DNA of 64,000 bases from DATAVB01 sp036267955 (GTDB lineage Bacteria; Actinomycetota; Actinomycetes; Mycobacteriales; QHCD01), in assembly GCA_036267955.1 (NCBI GenBank), contig DATAVB010000076.1:1-64000 (forward strand), given 5' to 3'. Every line of letters begins with the position of its first letter. The first letter of the stretch is position 1. The notes below the pieces were generated by a model that saw nothing but the letters and a program-made list of their open reading frames with translations, made no database searches and was not told the DNA's origin. Below are positions 44,130 through 52,224 of the stretch, piece after piece. The position numbers and the translations under genes were made by a program.

Positions 44130-45266
44130 TCACCGACCGTTGAACGCGTCGCGCATCTTGGAGAACAGCCCGTTGCCGCCCGCCTTGTTGGACGCCGGCC
44201 GCTCCTCGTCCCGCAGCTTCGCCAGCTCGCGCAGCAGCCGTTCCTGCTCCGGATCGAGCCGGTTCGGCGTACTGACCTCCACGTGCACGATCAGGTCGCC
44301 GCGACCCACGCCGCGCAGGTGCGGGATGCCGCGGGCACGCAGCGTCTTGCGCGACCCGGACTGGGTGCCGGCCTTGATGTCGATGTTCTCTTCACCGTCG
44401 AGGGTCGTGAGGGTCACCGAGGTGCCGAGCGCGGCCGCCGTCATCGGCAGCGTGACCCGGCAGTGCAGGTCGTCGCCTTCCCGGGTGAAGACATCGTGCG
44501 GCCGTTCGTGCACCTCGACGTACAGGTCGCCGGGCGGACCGCCGCCGGCGCCGACCTCGCCCTGGCCGGACAACCGGATGCGCATGCCGTCCTCGACCCC
44601 GCCGGGGATCTTTACGCTGACCTGCCGGCGGGCCCGGACCCGGCCGTCCCCGGCGCACTCCGAGCATGGCGTCCGGATGACCTGGCCGGCGCCGCCGCAG
44701 GTCGGGCAGATCCGGGCGGTCATCACCTGGCCGAGGAACGAGCGCTGCACGCTCTGCACCTCGCCCCGGCCGTCGCAGGTGTCGCAGGTCTCCGGTGACG
44801 TGCCCGGCGCCGTACCGGCTCCGGAGCACACCTCGCAGAGCACCGCGGTGTCGACCGTGAGCTCCTTGCTGGCCCCGAACGCGGTCTCGGACAGGTCGAG
44901 GTCGAGCCGGATCAGCGCATCGGCCCCGGGCCGGGACCGGCCGCGCGGCCCGCGGCCACCACTGGCGCCGCCGAAGAACGCGTCCATGATGTCGCCGAAC
45001 CCGGCAAAGCCGCCGGCGAACGGGTCGCCACCACCGCCACCACCGCCGGGCGCGAGCGGATCGCCACCCAGATCGACGATCCGGCGCTTCTCCGGGTCAC
45101 GGAGCACCTCGTAGGCGGCCGCGACCTCGCGGAATTTCTCCTGCGCGTCCTCGGCCGGGTTGACGTCCGGATGCAGATCCCGGGCCTTCTTCCGGTAGGC
45201 GCGCTTGATCTCCTCCGGACTCGCGTCCGAGCGCACGCCAAGCAGGGCGTAGTAATCCTTCGCCAC
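44130..45266 (-). CDS. dnaJ: chaperone DnaJ (DnaJ2 type)
   Basis: Co-chaperone of DnaK, 378 residues. J-domain with HPD in ARDLHPDVNP, a Gly/Phe-rich segment (GGGGGGGDPFAGGFAGFGD), four zinc CxxCxGxG motifs (CEVCSGAG, CDTCDGRG, CPTCGGAG, CSECAGDG) and the substrate-binding C-terminus. GTG 45266 begins AKDYYALLGV, the usual start. It lies ten bases after hrcA and should be under the same CIRCE control. Confidence 0.97.
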   Translation of the reverse strand: MAKDYYALLGVRSDASPEEIKRAYRKKARDLHPDVNPAEDAQEKFREVAAAYEVLRDPEKRRIVDLGGDPLAPGGGGGGGDPFAGGFAGFGDIMDAFFGGASGGRGPRGRSRPGADALIRLDLDLSETAFGASKELTVDTAVLCEVCSGAGTAPGTSPETCDTCDGRGEVQSVQRSFLGQVMTARICPTCGGAGQVIRTPCSECAGDGRVRARRQVSVKIPGGVEDGMRIRLSGQGEVGAGGGPPGDLYVEVHERPHDVFTREGDDLHCRVTLPMTAAALGTSVTLTTLDGEENIDIKAGTQSGSRKTLRARGIPHLRGVGRGDLIVHVEVSTPNRLDPEQERLLRELAKLRDEERPASNKAGGNGLFSKMRDAFNGR

Positions 45267-45276
45267 GTTCGTCGTC

Positions 45277-46293
45277 TCAGCTTCCTGCCAGCAATTCACC
45301 GACATAGCGGGCAACGGCAAAAACAGCACTCATCGTGCCGACATAGTCCATTCGGGTAGGTCCGAGGACGCCGATTCCTCCCAGCAAGGTATCCCCCGAC
45401 CCATAGCCACCGGCAACGATCGACGCGGACCGCAGTGCCTCGTCGTGGTTTTCGCCGCCGATCCGCACCCGGACCGCGGTGGGAGTGTGCACCTCGCCGA
45501 AGAGTTTGAGCAGCACCACCTGCTCCTCGAGCAGCTCCAGCACCGGCCGGACCGAATGCGGGAAGTCGACCGAGTCGAGGTTGGCGGTGCCGCCGAGCAC
45601 GATCCGGTCATCGGACCGCTCGACCAGAGTCTCCAGCAGCACCGAGGACAGTCCGCTCATCAGCCCGCGCAACTCCGGGCCGACGCTGTCGGGCAGCGCG
45701 TCGATGATGTCCGGGGCGTCGGAGAGCCGGCGCTCCCGCAGCGACCCGTTGAGCGCGGTACGCAGGTCGGCGATCTGGTCCGGCGTGGTGTTGGCGGGCA
45801 GCTCCACGACCCGCTGCTCCACTCGGCCGGTATCGGTGATCATCACCAACAGCACGCGGGTCGCCGCGATCTGCACCAGTTCCAGGTGGCGGACGTTGCT
45901 GACCGACAGGCTCGGATACTGCACGACGGCGACCTGGCGGGTCAGCTGGGCCAGCAGTCGGACCGTGCGCCGCAGCACGTCGTCCAGGTCGAAGGCGCCG
46001 GCCAGGAAGGTCTGGATCGCCTTTCGCTCGGCCGGGGACAGCGGCCTGACGGTGGACAGCCGGTCGACGAAAAGCCGGTATCCCTTGTCGGTCGGGATCC
46101 GCCCGGCGCTGGTGTGCGGCTGGGCGATGTAGCCCTCGTCCTCCAACGCTGCCATGTCGTTGCGGATCGTCGCCGGCGAGACGCCGAGACTGTGCCGCTC
46201 GGCCAACACTTTGGATCCGACCGGCTCATTGGTCGACACGAAATCCTGAACGATGGCACGCAGCACCTCGAGTTTGCGGTCCTCGAGACTCAC
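45277..46293 (-). CDS. hrcA: heat-inducible transcription repressor HrcA
   Basis: Repressor of class I heat-shock genes, 338 residues, folded with help from GroE. The N-terminal winged helix contains EPVGSKVLAERHSLGVSPATIRNDMAALE across residues 21-50, then GYIAQPHTSAGRIPTDKGYR. GTG 46293 is chosen since GGAGG stands five bases before it and the protein then starts SLEDRKLEVLRAIV. A GTG at 46320 would lie inside the CIRCE operator. It is the first gene of hrcA-dnaJ-rsmE and autoregulated. Confidence 0.96.
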   Translation of the reverse strand: MSLEDRKLEVLRAIVQDFVSTNEPVGSKVLAERHSLGVSPATIRNDMAALEDEGYIAQPHTSAGRIPTDKGYRLFVDRLSTVRPLSPAERKAIQTFLAGAFDLDDVLRRTVRLLAQLTRQVAVVQYPSLSVSNVRHLELVQIAATRVLLVMITDTGRVEQRVVELPANTTPDQIADLRTALNGSLRERRLSDAPDIIDALPDSVGPELRGLMSGLSSVLLETLVERSDDRIVLGGTANLDSVDFPHSVRPVLELLEEQVVLLKLFGEVHTPTAVRVRIGGENHDEALRSASIVAGGYGSGDTLLGGIGVLGPTRMDYVGTMSAVFAVARYVGELLAGS

Positions 46294-46313
46294 GGCCACC
46301 TCCGAACGTCGCT

Positions 46314-46340
46314 TTGGCACTCATCGCGATCGAGTGCCAG
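46314..46340. promoter_or_regulatory. CIRCE operator for HrcA
   Basis: TTGGCACTC-N9-GAGTGCCAG matches the CIRCE consensus (TTAGCACTC-N9-GAGTGCTAA) with symmetric changes. It lies 21 bp upstream of the hrcA start codon and overlaps a minus-strand TACACT (46343-46338) that may be the -10 box. Confidence 0.95.
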
Positions 46341-46431
46341 TGTACGGCGTCGGGGTCATCCGGCGCTTCCGGCGCGGTCCCTGATCGGCAAGCGGCCAGG
46401 GGTGTAGCTCGGCGCGTGCGCTCGTACCCGC

Positions 46432-46437
46432 TAGGGT
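46432..46437 (+). promoter_or_regulatory. candidate -10 box upstream of the 102-residue gene
   Basis: TAGGGT precedes the plus-strand gene by about 86 bp; a matching -35 is not clear. Confidence 0.3.
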
Positions 46438-46523
46438 ATTGCGGGCCAGTGATTGTTCAGCCCTGAGCGTGATGGGCCCGACACCGACGGGGGTTGCCCA
46501 GGTGGTCGGTCTGTCAACTAATC

Positions 46524-46832
46524 ATGATTTTTAAGGACGTTCGCGAGGGTCGGCCGTATCCCGATCACGGCTTCTCCTCCCGCGACTGGGCCCGGATCCC
46601 ACCCAGCCAGGTCCGGCTCGAGGAGCTGGTGGCGACCAAGCGGGAGTTGGCGTTGGACCGGCTGCTGGCCGAGGACTCCACGTTTTACGGCGATCTGTTT
46701 CCGCATGCGGTGCAGTGGCGCGGTGATCTCTACCTTGAGGACGGGCTGCACCGGGCGCTGCGTACAGCACTGCAGCAGCGGCACACCCTGCACGTACGGG
46801 TGCTGAATCTGGACGATCTCACCCCCGAGTAA
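46524..46832 (+). CDS. conserved actinobacterial small protein (often labelled VapB-family antitoxin)
   Basis: A 102-residue soluble protein starting MIFKDVREGRPYPDHG and holding IPPSQVRLEELVATKREL and DSTFYGDLFPHAVQWRGDLYLEDGLHRALRTALQQR in two parts. This family is conserved next to hrcA in many actinobacteria and is sometimes annotated as an antitoxin. No toxin gene is adjacent. The ATG at 46524 lacks a good ribosome site. Real function is unknown; the antitoxin label should be treated with caution. Confidence 0.82.
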   Translation: MIFKDVREGRPYPDHGFSSRDWARIPPSQVRLEELVATKRELALDRLLAEDSTFYGDLFPHAVQWRGDLYLEDGLHRALRTALQQRHTLHVRVLNLDDLTPE

Positions 46833-46914
46833 CCGGCGCCGCTCCCGGTCCCGGTCCCGGTCCTCGTCCCATTTTCGCGGATCGCCGCGTCGAGCCCCGC
46901 GCCGCCCACCCCGA

Positions 46915-46979
46915 GATCTCATGATCATGATCGCGTTCAGCCGGTCATAGCCGGCACAACGCAACCACGATCACCGGCG
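46915..46979. repeat. degenerate GATC-ended hairpin
   Basis: CATGATCATGATCGCGTT opens an imperfect stem: GCGTT-CA-GCCGG pairs with CCGGC-AC-AACGC around TCATAG. It lies between a plus-strand and a minus-strand gene end (209-bp gap 46833-47041) and resembles the other GATC palindromes without matching a family. Confidence 0.5.
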
Positions 46980-47041
46980 GGCTCCTCGGAACAGAACATC
47001 GGGTGCTCCTCGGAACAGATCGTCCGGGCCCACGAAAAGGG

Positions 47042-47671
47042 TCAGAGCCAGCCCTTGCCGCGCGCCGTGTTGAGGGCCTCGACCCGGTTGCGGGCTCCGG
47101 TCTTCTGAATCGCCGCGGACAGATAATTGCGGACCGTTCCCTCCGACAGGAACAGCCGGCCGGCCACCTCGGCGACCGTGGAGCCGTCGGCGGTCGCCTC
47201 CAATACCTCCCGCTCCCGGCCGGACAATGGACTCGGTCCCTCAGTGAGCGCCGCGGCCGCGAGCCCGGCGTCGATCACCCGCTCGCCGGCCAACGCCCGC
47301 CGGATCGCCGCCGCGAGTTCGCTGGCCGGGCCGTCCTTGACGAGAAAGCCGGCGGCGCCAGCCTGCAACGCCCGGCGCAGGAAACCCGGGCGGCCGAACG
47401 TGGTAAGGATCAGCGTGGTGCAGTCCGGCATCGCCCGGTGCAGCGCGGCCGCCGCCTCCAGGCCGTCCATGCCGGGCATCTCGATGTCCAGCAGCGCGAC
47501 GTCGGGCTTGCTGCGCAATGCGGCCGGCACGACCTCGTCGCCAGCGCCGACCTGGGCCACGACCTCCAGGTCGTCCTCCAGATCCAGCAATGCGGCGATC
47601 GCGCCGCGCACCATGGCCTGGTCCTCGGCCAACAGAATCCGGATCACCGGGCCAGTCTCACCGGCCGTCAT
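47042..47671 (-). CDS. LuxR/NarL-family response regulator (DesR-like)
   Basis: Two-component response regulator of 209 residues. Receiver domain: LLAEDQAMVRGAIAALLD and phospho-acceptor Asp in DVALLDIEMPGMDG; LuxR HTH: LSGREREVLEATADGSTVAEVAGRLFLSEGTVRNYLS in pieces near the C-terminus. ATG 47671 overlaps the kinase stop by four bases; GTG 47647 is an alternative. It is paired with the DesK-like kinase. Targets are unknown; this type often controls an adjacent ABC exporter, absent here. Confidence 0.93.
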   Translation of the reverse strand: MTAGETGPVIRILLAEDQAMVRGAIAALLDLEDDLEVVAQVGAGDEVVPAALRSKPDVALLDIEMPGMDGLEAAAALHRAMPDCTTLILTTFGRPGFLRRALQAGAAGFLVKDGPASELAAAIRRALAGERVIDAGLAAAALTEGPSPLSGREREVLEATADGSTVAEVAGRLFLSEGTVRNYLSAAIQKTGARNRVEALNTARGKGWL

Positions 47672-48981
47672 CGGCGCCCATGGGCCGGTACGCCGTGCAG
47701 CTCCGCGTCGCGACCAGCCGGTCCGCTGGCGCCAGCCGACCCGCCCACATCGGCCGTACCGATCGCACCGGCCGACCCGCCGACGGTGTGAGTGCCTGCG
47801 TCTGCCGGGGGCGCCAAGGCGTACGACGGTGCGTCGAGCGGCACGGTGACCCGCAGCCGGAATCCACCGCTCGCCGCGGCCCCGGCGTCGACCGAACCGC
47901 CGGCACTCGCCATCCGTTCGGTCAGCCCGCGCAGACCATGGCAACCGCTTACGTCGACGTGGCCGCCGGCATCGGACGGGCCGACGCCGTCGTCGGTGAT
48001 GGTGAGGGTCGCCTCGGTGCCGGTCCGGTCCAGCCGCATCACGACCGAGCCAGCCCGGCTGTGCCGCAGGATGTTGGTGGTCGCCTCGCGGACGGCCCAG
48101 CCCAGCAGCGACTCGACCGCGGCCGGCAGCGGCGGGCCGCTGGGCGGCAGCGTCACCGCGACGTCGGCGGCGCGCAATGCCGCCCGCGCCCCGACCAGTT
48201 CCTCGTCCAGCGACCGGCGGTAGCCGCTGACCGCCTCGCGTACCTCGACCAGCGCCTGCCGGGCCACCGACTCGATGTCGGCGACCTCACCGGCCGCCCG
48301 GGCCACGTCGCGGTCGATCATCCGTCCGGCCAGCTCGCTCTTGAGCACGATCAGCGACAGGCTGTGCCCGAGGAGGTCGTGCAGGTCACGGGCGAAGCGC
48401 AGCCGCTCCTCCGACACGGCGAGCCGGGCGTTGTCCTCCCGGGCCGTGCGCAACTCGACGTTGGCCAGCACCAGCTGCCGAACACCCATGACCGACAGCG
48501 GCGCGACGACGGAAATCAGAACCTGCGTGAAGATCGTGCTGGAGTCGACATGCAGCACCAGCATCACGATGAGATTGGCGCTGGCAAGCAGGGCCACCGC
48601 CCGGGGCACCCGCCGCGGCGAGACAACGGCGGCGGTGGCCGAGCCGGCGTAGATGACCAACCCCACGAACGTGGTGCCCAGTGCGAGCGGCAAGGTCAGC
48701 GAGAGCACGACGAGGGCACCGGCCAGCATCCGGCCCTGCCGCGATCCTCCTGACTGCTGGTGGCGGAACAACCCGTTGGTGTAGAAAAGCTTTACATAAA
48801 TGCCGGAGAAGCCGGCCAGGGCCAGCGCGCTCACCCCGGTGATCCAACCACTCCGGTCGCTCTTGATCAGCTCGGCCGCGGGAAAGACCATGAACGCCAG
48901 GTAGACCAGGCCGAAGTACATGCCCCGGCGCTGGTACGCACTCCGGCGCTTCGGGTCATCCGCCGAGCCGCTGAATTCCAT
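47668..48981 (-). CDS. membrane sensor histidine kinase (DesK/NarX-like, HisKA_3)
   Basis: A 437-residue sensor. Five or six hydrophobic segments fill residues 20-150 (GLVYLAFMVFPAAELI first). The HisKA_3 box is RFARDLHDLLGHSLSLIVLK with phospho-accepting His, and the ATPase domain has REATTNILRHSRA, DDGVG and GHGLRGLTER-like GCHGLRGLTERM. The last 40 residues are a low-complexity Gly/Ala-rich tail made by local DNA repeats. ATG 48981 follows GAGAGGGG. Stimulus unknown; membrane or envelope state is the usual one. Confidence 0.92.
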   Translation of the reverse strand: MEFSGSADDPKRRSAYQRRGMYFGLVYLAFMVFPAAELIKSDRSGWITGVSALALAGFSGIYVKLFYTNGLFRHQQSGGSRQGRMLAGALVVLSLTLPLALGTTFVGLVIYAGSATAAVVSPRRVPRAVALLASANLIVMLVLHVDSSTIFTQVLISVVAPLSVMGVRQLVLANVELRTAREDNARLAVSEERLRFARDLHDLLGHSLSLIVLKSELAGRMIDRDVARAAGEVADIESVARQALVEVREAVSGYRRSLDEELVGARAALRAADVAVTLPPSGPPLPAAVESLLGWAVREATTNILRHSRAGSVVMRLDRTGTEATLTITDDGVGPSDAGGHVDVSGCHGLRGLTERMASAGGSVDAGAAASGGFRLRVTVPLDAPSYALAPPADAGTHTVGGSAGAIGTADVGGSAGASGPAGRDAELHGVPAHGRR

Positions 48982-49081
48982 CGGCACCCCTCTCCGCCGG
49001 CCCACGGTAACCGAAATGGCATTCGGCCCGGCAGTGTCGAGCGTCCGGTCAAGACCATGACAGTCGTCATGTCAGACCGCT

Positions 49082-50302
49082 TTAATCGACGAGATCGCGG
49101 ACCACGGCGTCGGCGAGCAACCGCCCGCGGAGCGTCAGCACCGCACGACCGTCGTCGTACGCCGTCCGGTCGAGCAGCCCGTAGGTGCGCATCCGGTCCG
49201 CCTCCGACCGCCGGCCGGCTGGGATCTCCGACAGCGGAAGGCCCTCGGCCAGCCGAATTCGCAGCAGCACCCGCTCGACCCGCTGCTGGGCGCCGTCGAG
49301 CACCTCGCGGGCCTGCGCCGGAGTCTCCCCGCTGTGCAGGCGTTTCGCGTACGCGGAGGGATGTTTGACGTTCCACCACCGGACGCCGCCGATGTGGCTG
49401 TGCGCGCCGGGACCGATGCCCCACCAGTCACCGCTCATCCAGTAGAGCAGGTTGTGCCGGCACCGAGCGGCGTCCGTGCGCGACCAGTTGGAGACCTCGT
49501 ACCAGCGGAATCCAGCCGCACCCAGCGTCTGGTCGGCCTGGGCGTACCGGTCGGCGAGCACGTCATCGTCTGGTGTGGACAGTTCGCCGCGGGCCACCTG
49601 GCGGGCCATCCGGGTGCCCTGCTCGACCACCAGGGCGTAGGCCGAGATGTGGTCCGGCCCGGCCGCGACCGCGACGTCCAGCGACTTCTGCCAGTCGGAC
49701 TCCGATTCCCCCGGCGCGCCGTAGATCAGGTCGAGGTTGACGTGTTCGAACCCGGCGGACCGGGCCTCCTTCACCGCGTCGACGGGCCGGCCGGGGGTGT
49801 GCTGCCGGTCGAGCACCTTCAGCACCGGCTCCACCGCCGACTGCATGCCGAGACTGACCCGGGTGAACCCGGCTTCGCGCAGCCGGGAGAAATAGGCCCG
49901 GGTCACCGACTCGGGGTTGGCCTCCGTGGTGATTTCGGCGTCCGGCGCCAGCCCGAACCGGTCTCGGATCTCGCCGATCAACAGGCCGAGCTGCTCGGCC
50001 GGCAGCAGGCTCGGCGTACCGCCGCCGACGAAAATCGTCTGCACCGGCGGCACCGCGCCGGCCGCCAACACCTCACCGGCCAGCCGCAGCTCGGCCAGCG
50101 CGACGTCGACGTACGAGGACTGCGACACGCCTGGCAACTCGCTGGCCGTGTAGGTGTTGAAGTCGCAGTAGCCGCAGCGGGTCGCGCAGAATGGCACGTG
50201 CAGGTAGAAGCCGAACGGGTTTCGGCCGAGCCCGGACAGCGCGTGCGCGGGCAGCGAGCCATCGCGGGGAACGGGCTCGCCGTCAGGCAACGCTGGGCTC
50301 AT
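49082..50302 (-). CDS. hemW: radical SAM heme chaperone/coproporphyrinogen dehydrogenase-like HemW
   Basis: Radical SAM protein of 406 residues. The cluster motif is CATRCGYC (CxxxCxxC) followed by FNTY, with GGGTPSLL and ANPESV further on. Such proteins in actinobacteria act as heme chaperones rather than as coproporphyrinogen oxidases. ATG 50302 begins MSPALPDGEPVPR; the open frame upstream is the antisense of the enoyl-CoA hydratase gene. It is separated from hrcA by a two-component pair but keeps the usual lepA-hemW-hrcA order. Confidence 0.93.
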   Translation of the reverse strand: MSPALPDGEPVPRDGSLPAHALSGLGRNPFGFYLHVPFCATRCGYCDFNTYTASELPGVSQSSYVDVALAELRLAGEVLAAGAVPPVQTIFVGGGTPSLLPAEQLGLLIGEIRDRFGLAPDAEITTEANPESVTRAYFSRLREAGFTRVSLGMQSAVEPVLKVLDRQHTPGRPVDAVKEARSAGFEHVNLDLIYGAPGESESDWQKSLDVAVAAGPDHISAYALVVEQGTRMARQVARGELSTPDDDVLADRYAQADQTLGAAGFRWYEVSNWSRTDAARCRHNLLYWMSGDWWGIGPGAHSHIGGVRWWNVKHPSAYAKRLHSGETPAQAREVLDGAQQRVERVLLRIRLAEGLPLSEIPAGRRSEADRMRTYGLLDRTAYDDGRAVLTLRGRLLADAVVRDLVD

Positions 50303-50362
50303 GCCCTCAAGTGTTTCAATGCGGTCGGACGGGCGTGACTCCGAGGTGGGGAAGGACCGGCG

Positions 50363-51106
50363 ATGGCCGAGAATCTGGTGCGCTACGAGGTCGCGGCGGG
50401 CGTCGCGACGATGACCCTGGACTCGCCGGCCAACCGCAATGCGCTGTCGACCGCGATGCTGCGCCGGATGCTCGCACTGCTGGAATCGGCCGGGTCCGAC
50501 GACGCTGTACGGGTGCTGGTGCTCGGCCACACCGGTGGGGCCTTCTGCTCCGGAATGGACCTGGCCGACTCGTCTGGTCCGGAACTGCCCGTCGACGTGT
50601 TTCCCCAGCTGCTGCAGGCTTTCTGGGATTTTCCGAAGCCGGTGATCGCCCGGGTCGGCGGGCCCGCGCGGGCCGGTGGCATCGGGCTGCTGGCCGCCTG
50701 CGACATTGCCGTGACGGCGCGCGACGCGACGTTCGCGTTCACCGAAGTGCGGCTCGGTCTGGTGCCGGCGGTGATCGCGGCGACCGTACTGCCCAGGCTG
50801 CCCCATGCGGCCGGGCGCGAGCTCTTCCTCACCGGGGAGGTCTTCGACGGCACCCGCGCGGCGGCCCTCGGGCTGGTGAATTCGGCGGTCGAGGATGTCG
50901 ATGCCGAGGTGGCCCGGTATGTGGCCCTGCTGCTGAAGGGCGGGCCGACCGCGCTCGCCGCGACGAAACAGGTGCTGCGGCAGCGGCCGACGGTGGCCGA
51001 TTTCGCCGAACTGGTGGCGCTTTCCGGTCGATTCTTCGCGGCCGAGGAGGGCCGGGAGGGCATCGCCGCCTTCCGCGAAAAGCGTCCCGCCACCTGGCTC
51101 CCCTAA
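50363..51106 (+). CDS. enoyl-CoA hydratase/isomerase family protein
   Basis: Crotonase-fold protein of 247 residues. The two oxyanion-hole segments HTGGAFCSGMDLAD and PARAGGIGLLAACDIAV are clear. The helix FTEVRLGLVPAVIA holds a Glu in the region of the catalytic acid, and the C-terminal half has ALAATKQVLRQ. ATG 50363 follows GGAAGGA. It is divergent from hemW. Hydratase, isomerase or other CoA activity cannot be separated by sequence. Confidence 0.9.
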   Translation: MAENLVRYEVAAGVATMTLDSPANRNALSTAMLRRMLALLESAGSDDAVRVLVLGHTGGAFCSGMDLADSSGPELPVDVFPQLLQAFWDFPKPVIARVGGPARAGGIGLLAACDIAVTARDATFAFTEVRLGLVPAVIAATVLPRLPHAAGRELFLTGEVFDGTRAAALGLVNSAVEDVDAEVARYVALLLKGGPTALAATKQVLRQRPTVADFAELVALSGRFFAAEEGREGIAAFREKRPATWLP

Positions 51107-51140
51107 CTGCGTGCTACCTGCCCGCCAATCCCGGACCCGC

Positions 51141-51210
51141 CGCGTTCTCGCCTTCTCGCGTTCCCGCCTTCCCGCGTTCCCGCGTTCCCGCGTTCCCGCG
51201 TTCCCGCGTT
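51141..51210. repeat. 9-bp tandem CGCGTTCCC tract
   Basis: CGCGTTCCC and close variants (CCTTCTCG, CGCCTTCCC) repeat about seven times after the enoyl-CoA hydratase stop. It leads directly into palindrome C. The 548-bp stretch 51107-51654 otherwise holds palindromes C, D and B2 and duplicated GACCCAAACGAGCGGCC (51546, 51563), with no gene seen. Confidence 0.8.
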
Positions 51211-51267
51211 CCATGATCGTGATCGGTTTTTGGTGGCTATATCCCCAATAGCCGATCACGATCATGG
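51211..51267. repeat. GATC-ended palindrome C
   Basis: CCATGATCGTGATCGG (51211-51226) pairs perfectly with CCGATCACGATCATGG (51252-51267). The inner part also pairs (GGCTAT with ATAGCC). Confidence 0.85.
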
Positions 51268-51355
51268 TCGAGGCGGCAGAAACTAGTAGGCGACCGGACG
51301 CAGGTCGGCCGGTTGGGCAGCGGGAAGGGGCGGACAAGCACGAGCCCCAGAGTTT

Positions 51356-51411
51356 CATGATCGTGAGTGGATTTGGTACCTCCAGGGGTACCAAATCCAC
51401 TCACGATCATG
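51356..51411. repeat. GATC-ended palindrome D, perfect 25-bp stem
   Basis: The arms 51356-51380 and 51387-51411 are exact reverse complements, beginning CATGATCGTGAGTGG and enclosing only TCCAGG. It is the most perfect dyad in the window. Confidence 0.9.
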
Positions 51412-51439
51412 GAAAACAGCGGCGCGGTCCAGAGTTTCC

Positions 51440-51494
51440 TGAGCATGAGGCAATTTCGTCGGTGATTCGCGGCTAAATAGCCTCATGATCATGG
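51440..51494. repeat. GATC-ended palindrome, family B copy 2
   Basis: Reverse-complement copy of the element at 5855-5912, sharing the loop (CGCGAATCRCCGACG on the opposite strand) and the following CATGGTCGGG. Arms are slightly degraded (TGAGCATGAGGC against GCCTCATGATCA). Confidence 0.8.
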
Positions 51495-51654
51495 TCGGGA
51501 TGCGGGAAATCTGACCATGGTCGGGGCGCGGGAAGTCGGCGGGCGACCCAAACGAGCGGCCGACCCAAACGAGCGGCCGACCGAGGTGGGGCGTGGGATC
51601 GGCGGGGCGGCGCGAAAGCAGGCCGGACCGAAACTGCAGCCCAGGCGCGCACGA

Positions 51655-52053
51655 TCAGCGGTCGAGCTGCACGCGGTGGAAGCTGCGGTAATGGTCGCTG
51701 GTGTAGTAGAACTCGCGGTTCCGGCTGGTGATGATCCGGCGGGTGCCGCGGGTCGACGCACCGGGTGTCGTCACCGTGTATTCGTGGTAATAACCGGACG
51801 ATTCCGCCGGCAGCAGGTGTTGGTCGTTGCGGAACACGACGCCATCCTGGGAGTACGGGAACGGGCCGCCGCTCTGGATCGCCTTGATCGTCTGCCGCGC
51901 CTGCGCCGGCAGCGAGGATTCGGTGACCGGCCCGGACGTCGAGCCGCCCGAGCCGTGGCCCGACCCACCGTCGACTTCTTTCACCACGTAGCCGATGACG
52001 AGCAGCGCGATGATCGCGATCAGCACCAGGAGGGGTCGGCGGGTGCGCAGCAT
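51655..52053 (-). CDS. membrane-anchored guanyl-specific ribonuclease (RNase Sa/T1 family)
   Basis: Exported microbial ribonuclease of 132 residues. One hydrophobic segment (LLVLIAIIALLVIGYVV, 8-24) is followed by a Gly/Ser linker and the catalytic domain: PAQARQTIKAIQSGGPFPYSQDGVVF (in two parts), GYYHEYTV with the catalytic Glu, RGTRRIITS with the catalytic Arg, and YYTSDHYRSFHRV with the catalytic His. The segment lacks a clear signal-peptidase site, so it may stay anchored. ATG 52053 has TAGAGT seven bases upstream. No barstar-like inhibitor gene is adjacent. Confidence 0.88.
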   Translation of the reverse strand: MLRTRRPLLVLIAIIALLVIGYVVKEVDGGSGHGSGGSTSGPVTESSLPAQARQTIKAIQSGGPFPYSQDGVVFRNDQHLLPAESSGYYHEYTVTTPGASTRGTRRIITSRNREFYYTSDHYRSFHRVQLDR

Positions 52054-52060
52054 GGGCAGG

Positions 52061-52066
52061 ACTCTA
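52061..52066 (-). promoter_or_regulatory. candidate -10 box for leaderless ribonuclease gene
   Basis: TAGAGT on the minus strand is seven bases before ATG 52053 and no ribosome site intervenes. Confidence 0.5.
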
Positions 52067-52212
52067 TCCGCGAGGTTCCGCGAGGTGAGGTGGGAGTGAG
52101 CATCGCCGGGAGCGCAGCGACCAAGGAGCCGAACGACCACCGAACCGAGCCGATGTAGCCGAGTCGCGGCAGCGAGGACTGAGCCGCGTTGGGCGTCCGC
52201 GGCCGGCTTCAC

Positions 52213-52218
52213 TACGGT
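52213..52218 (+). promoter_or_regulatory. candidate -10 box for leaderless quinone oxidoreductase gene
   Basis: TACGGT is six bases before ATG 52225 (CGAGGG between), which suggests transcription starting at the initiation codon. Confidence 0.55.
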
Positions 52219-52224
52219 CGAGGG

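Noticed and set aside
46294..46320. GTG 46320 as hrcA start
   Set aside because: It lies inside the CIRCE operator; GTG 46293 has a ribosome site and starts like homologues.
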